Assembly: GCA_030847615.1 (NCBI GenBank)
Contig: JAUMIR010000015.1
Location: forward strand, 2,559,501-2,623,500
Origin: Gambelia wislizenii
Lineage: Eukaryota > Chordata > Lepidosauria > Squamata > Crotaphytidae
Length of the DNA stretch: 64,000 nt
Direction of reading: 5' to 3'
Shown: piece by piece, positions 62,816 through 64,000 of the stretch
How the letters are laid out: each line of letters opens with the position of its first letter
Position numbering within the stretch: the first letter of the stretch is position 1
Notes under the pieces: model-generated
What the model was told of the DNA's origin: nothing
The model's input: the letters and a program-made list of their open reading frames with translations, nothing else
Databases searched by the model: none
Program-made: the position numbers and the translations under genes

Positions 62816-63096
62816 AATGCTGTTCCACTTTCTTGGTTGCTTTTAATATGTCCCATTTTCTCTCTTCCTTCCACGTTTGTCTTCAGCTTACTTCCAATGC
62901 TGCAAACCAACTCAAAGTGCCAAAGTTGTTAGCGTTCAATTAACTCAGCAGCGGGGAAAGGAGAGGATGAGGTGAATCAGGCAAAAGCAACCTGCTGCAA
63001 TCTCACTATTTTGTCTGTTCTTCCATGTCAATAACTTTTTTCCCATCTTGACCACACTGTTGCTTTGGCCATATCTAGGAATTGTTGGAGGGTATT
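62816..63096 (+). repeat. unnamed MITE family X, copy 5
   Basis: GCTTTTAATATGTCCCATTT, CAGCTTACTTCCAATGCTGC and a right end ATTGTTGGAGGGTATTTGC. Confidence 0.7.
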
Positions 63097-63184
63097 TGCA
63101 TTGAATCCATAGAATTTTAGTGTTGACTTGGTTGCTAAGATCTTATTGATTCAATAGGTCTTCTTTAGTTGAAAGAAAATATTG

Positions 63185-63440
63185 GATTGGGATCCAAGCA
63201 TGATGATTATTGCAAGTTCGATTCCAGCGGGCTCCAAGGTTCACTCACCTTCCATCCTTTCGTAGGTCGGTAAATTGAGTACCCAGCTTGTGGGGGCAAT
63301 TAGCTAACACACATTGGAAGCTGCTTAATGCAGTTAGATGTGTAAGTTGCTATTGCTTAAAACAATTTGTAAGCCGCTCTGATAGACTTGTGGCTGAAGA
63401 GCGGGGTATAAATAAATAAATAAATAAAATTAAAAAATAA
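63185..63440 (+). mobile_element. Sauria SINE
   Basis: B-box AAGTTCGATTCCAGC, the hallmark CTTCCATCCTTTCGTAGGTC and GGTAAATTGAGTACCCAGCT, then GAGCGGGGTATAAATAAATA. Known only from squamates and moved by BovB. Confidence 0.8.
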
Positions 63441-63775
63441 AAGATTATGTGGCAGGAACTCACAAAACCACTCAGATCAAGGGTGCAGACAGCTGGCATT
63501 TGAGGTTTTTGATAGATATGTGCTGACCTTATCAAGCTGTGGCTTCCAGACAGGAATGTTGTAGAAAAGGCGAACAAAGCCCGGGACACAATTTCACTCC
63601 TCTTTTCTCTGAGTCAAAAGGAAATTAGGAAAGGGCAGAAAGAGGACAGAAACAGAATTGTTCGTGTTTTATTTTCATCTGCATAGGACAGGGATCGGCT
63701 CCATCCGGGGGCTGAGGTTGCCCAGCCATGTCAAGTATATATAATTTCACACATGAAAGACCTATGGGTTCTGTG
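63441..63775. other. no recognised gene or repeat
   Basis: A-rich SINE tail followed by mixed sequence. No splice-supported frame. Confidence 0.45.
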
Positions 63776-63871
63776 TGGTTTTAAATGACTTTACTCTTAA
63801 AGAAATGTATTGCAATCATGTTAATCTGTAAGTCTCCCTGAGTTCTAACTGTGGGAAAATAACAACAATAA
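63776..63871 (+). mobile_element. L2-like LINE 3' tail
   Basis: GTAAGTCTCCCTGAGTTCTA and AAATAACAACAATAATA. Confidence 0.5.
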
Positions 63872-64000
63872 TAGTCGACTCTCCGTATCCACCAATTCTG
63901 CATCCATGGATTCAGTTATCCACAGTTCAAAAATATTGTGGTGGTGGGGGGTTGGATTCCAAAATACAAACTTTGATTTTGCCATTTTATATAAGGGATG
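63872..64000 (+). mobile_element. Tigger-like element, cut by the window edge
   Basis: TAGTCGACTCTCCGTATCCA followed by GATTCAGTTATCCACAGTTC. It resembles MER2/Tigger ends, and the family A inner block TTGATTTTGCCATTTTATAT follows. Confidence 0.6.

Overview
The window is vertebrate nuclear DNA with spliced genes in a sea of interspersed repeats. The repeat set points to a squamate reptile: a SINE matching the Sauria SINE (63.2 kb, part at 38.3 kb), a BovB-type RTE fragment (28.2 kb), many CR1 LINE ends with the octamer-like tail, an L1 ORF2 tail, L2-like 3' ends, MIR-like tRNA SINEs and several Tigger-like and hAT-like MITE families. The species cannot be named from the sequence.

Two protein-coding genes are seen, both on the + strand. 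The first, at 4.3-22.4 kb, is ANP32E, the acidic leucine-rich chaperone of histone H2A.Z. All seven coding exons are present with consensus splice sites and compatible phases, giving a 262-residue protein. It starts in a CpG island and has a long AT-rich 3' untranslated region to about 25.1 kb. Its introns hold an unusual compound CA/TA/G-run satellite (4.73-5.44 kb), a minisatellite and many transposons.

The second, at about 31.6-40.1 kb, I do not recognise. A CpG-rich promoter with two CCAAT boxes, an Sp1 box, a TTTGAA element and a consensus E2F site leads to five coding exons, one of them only 20 nt long. The phases fit to give 399 residues: a hydrophobic N-terminus, a long basic middle and a C-terminal helical segment. 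The promoter layout is that of E2F/DREAM-controlled cell-cycle genes, so a nuclear or cell-division role is possible but is inference only.

From 40.9 kb to the end no host gene could be supported. This part is dominated by CR1 (including a 504-codon open RT frame at 49.6-51.1 kb), L1, Tigger, hAT and SINE copies, often nested or inverted, plus some repeat families I cannot name. One has TIRs beginning near GCATACCCTCCAAC and five copies. Another is a foldback element with two copies. There is also a 90-bp retroposed piece with a 17-bp target duplication. No rRNA, canonical tRNA gene, CRISPR or endogenous virus was recognised.
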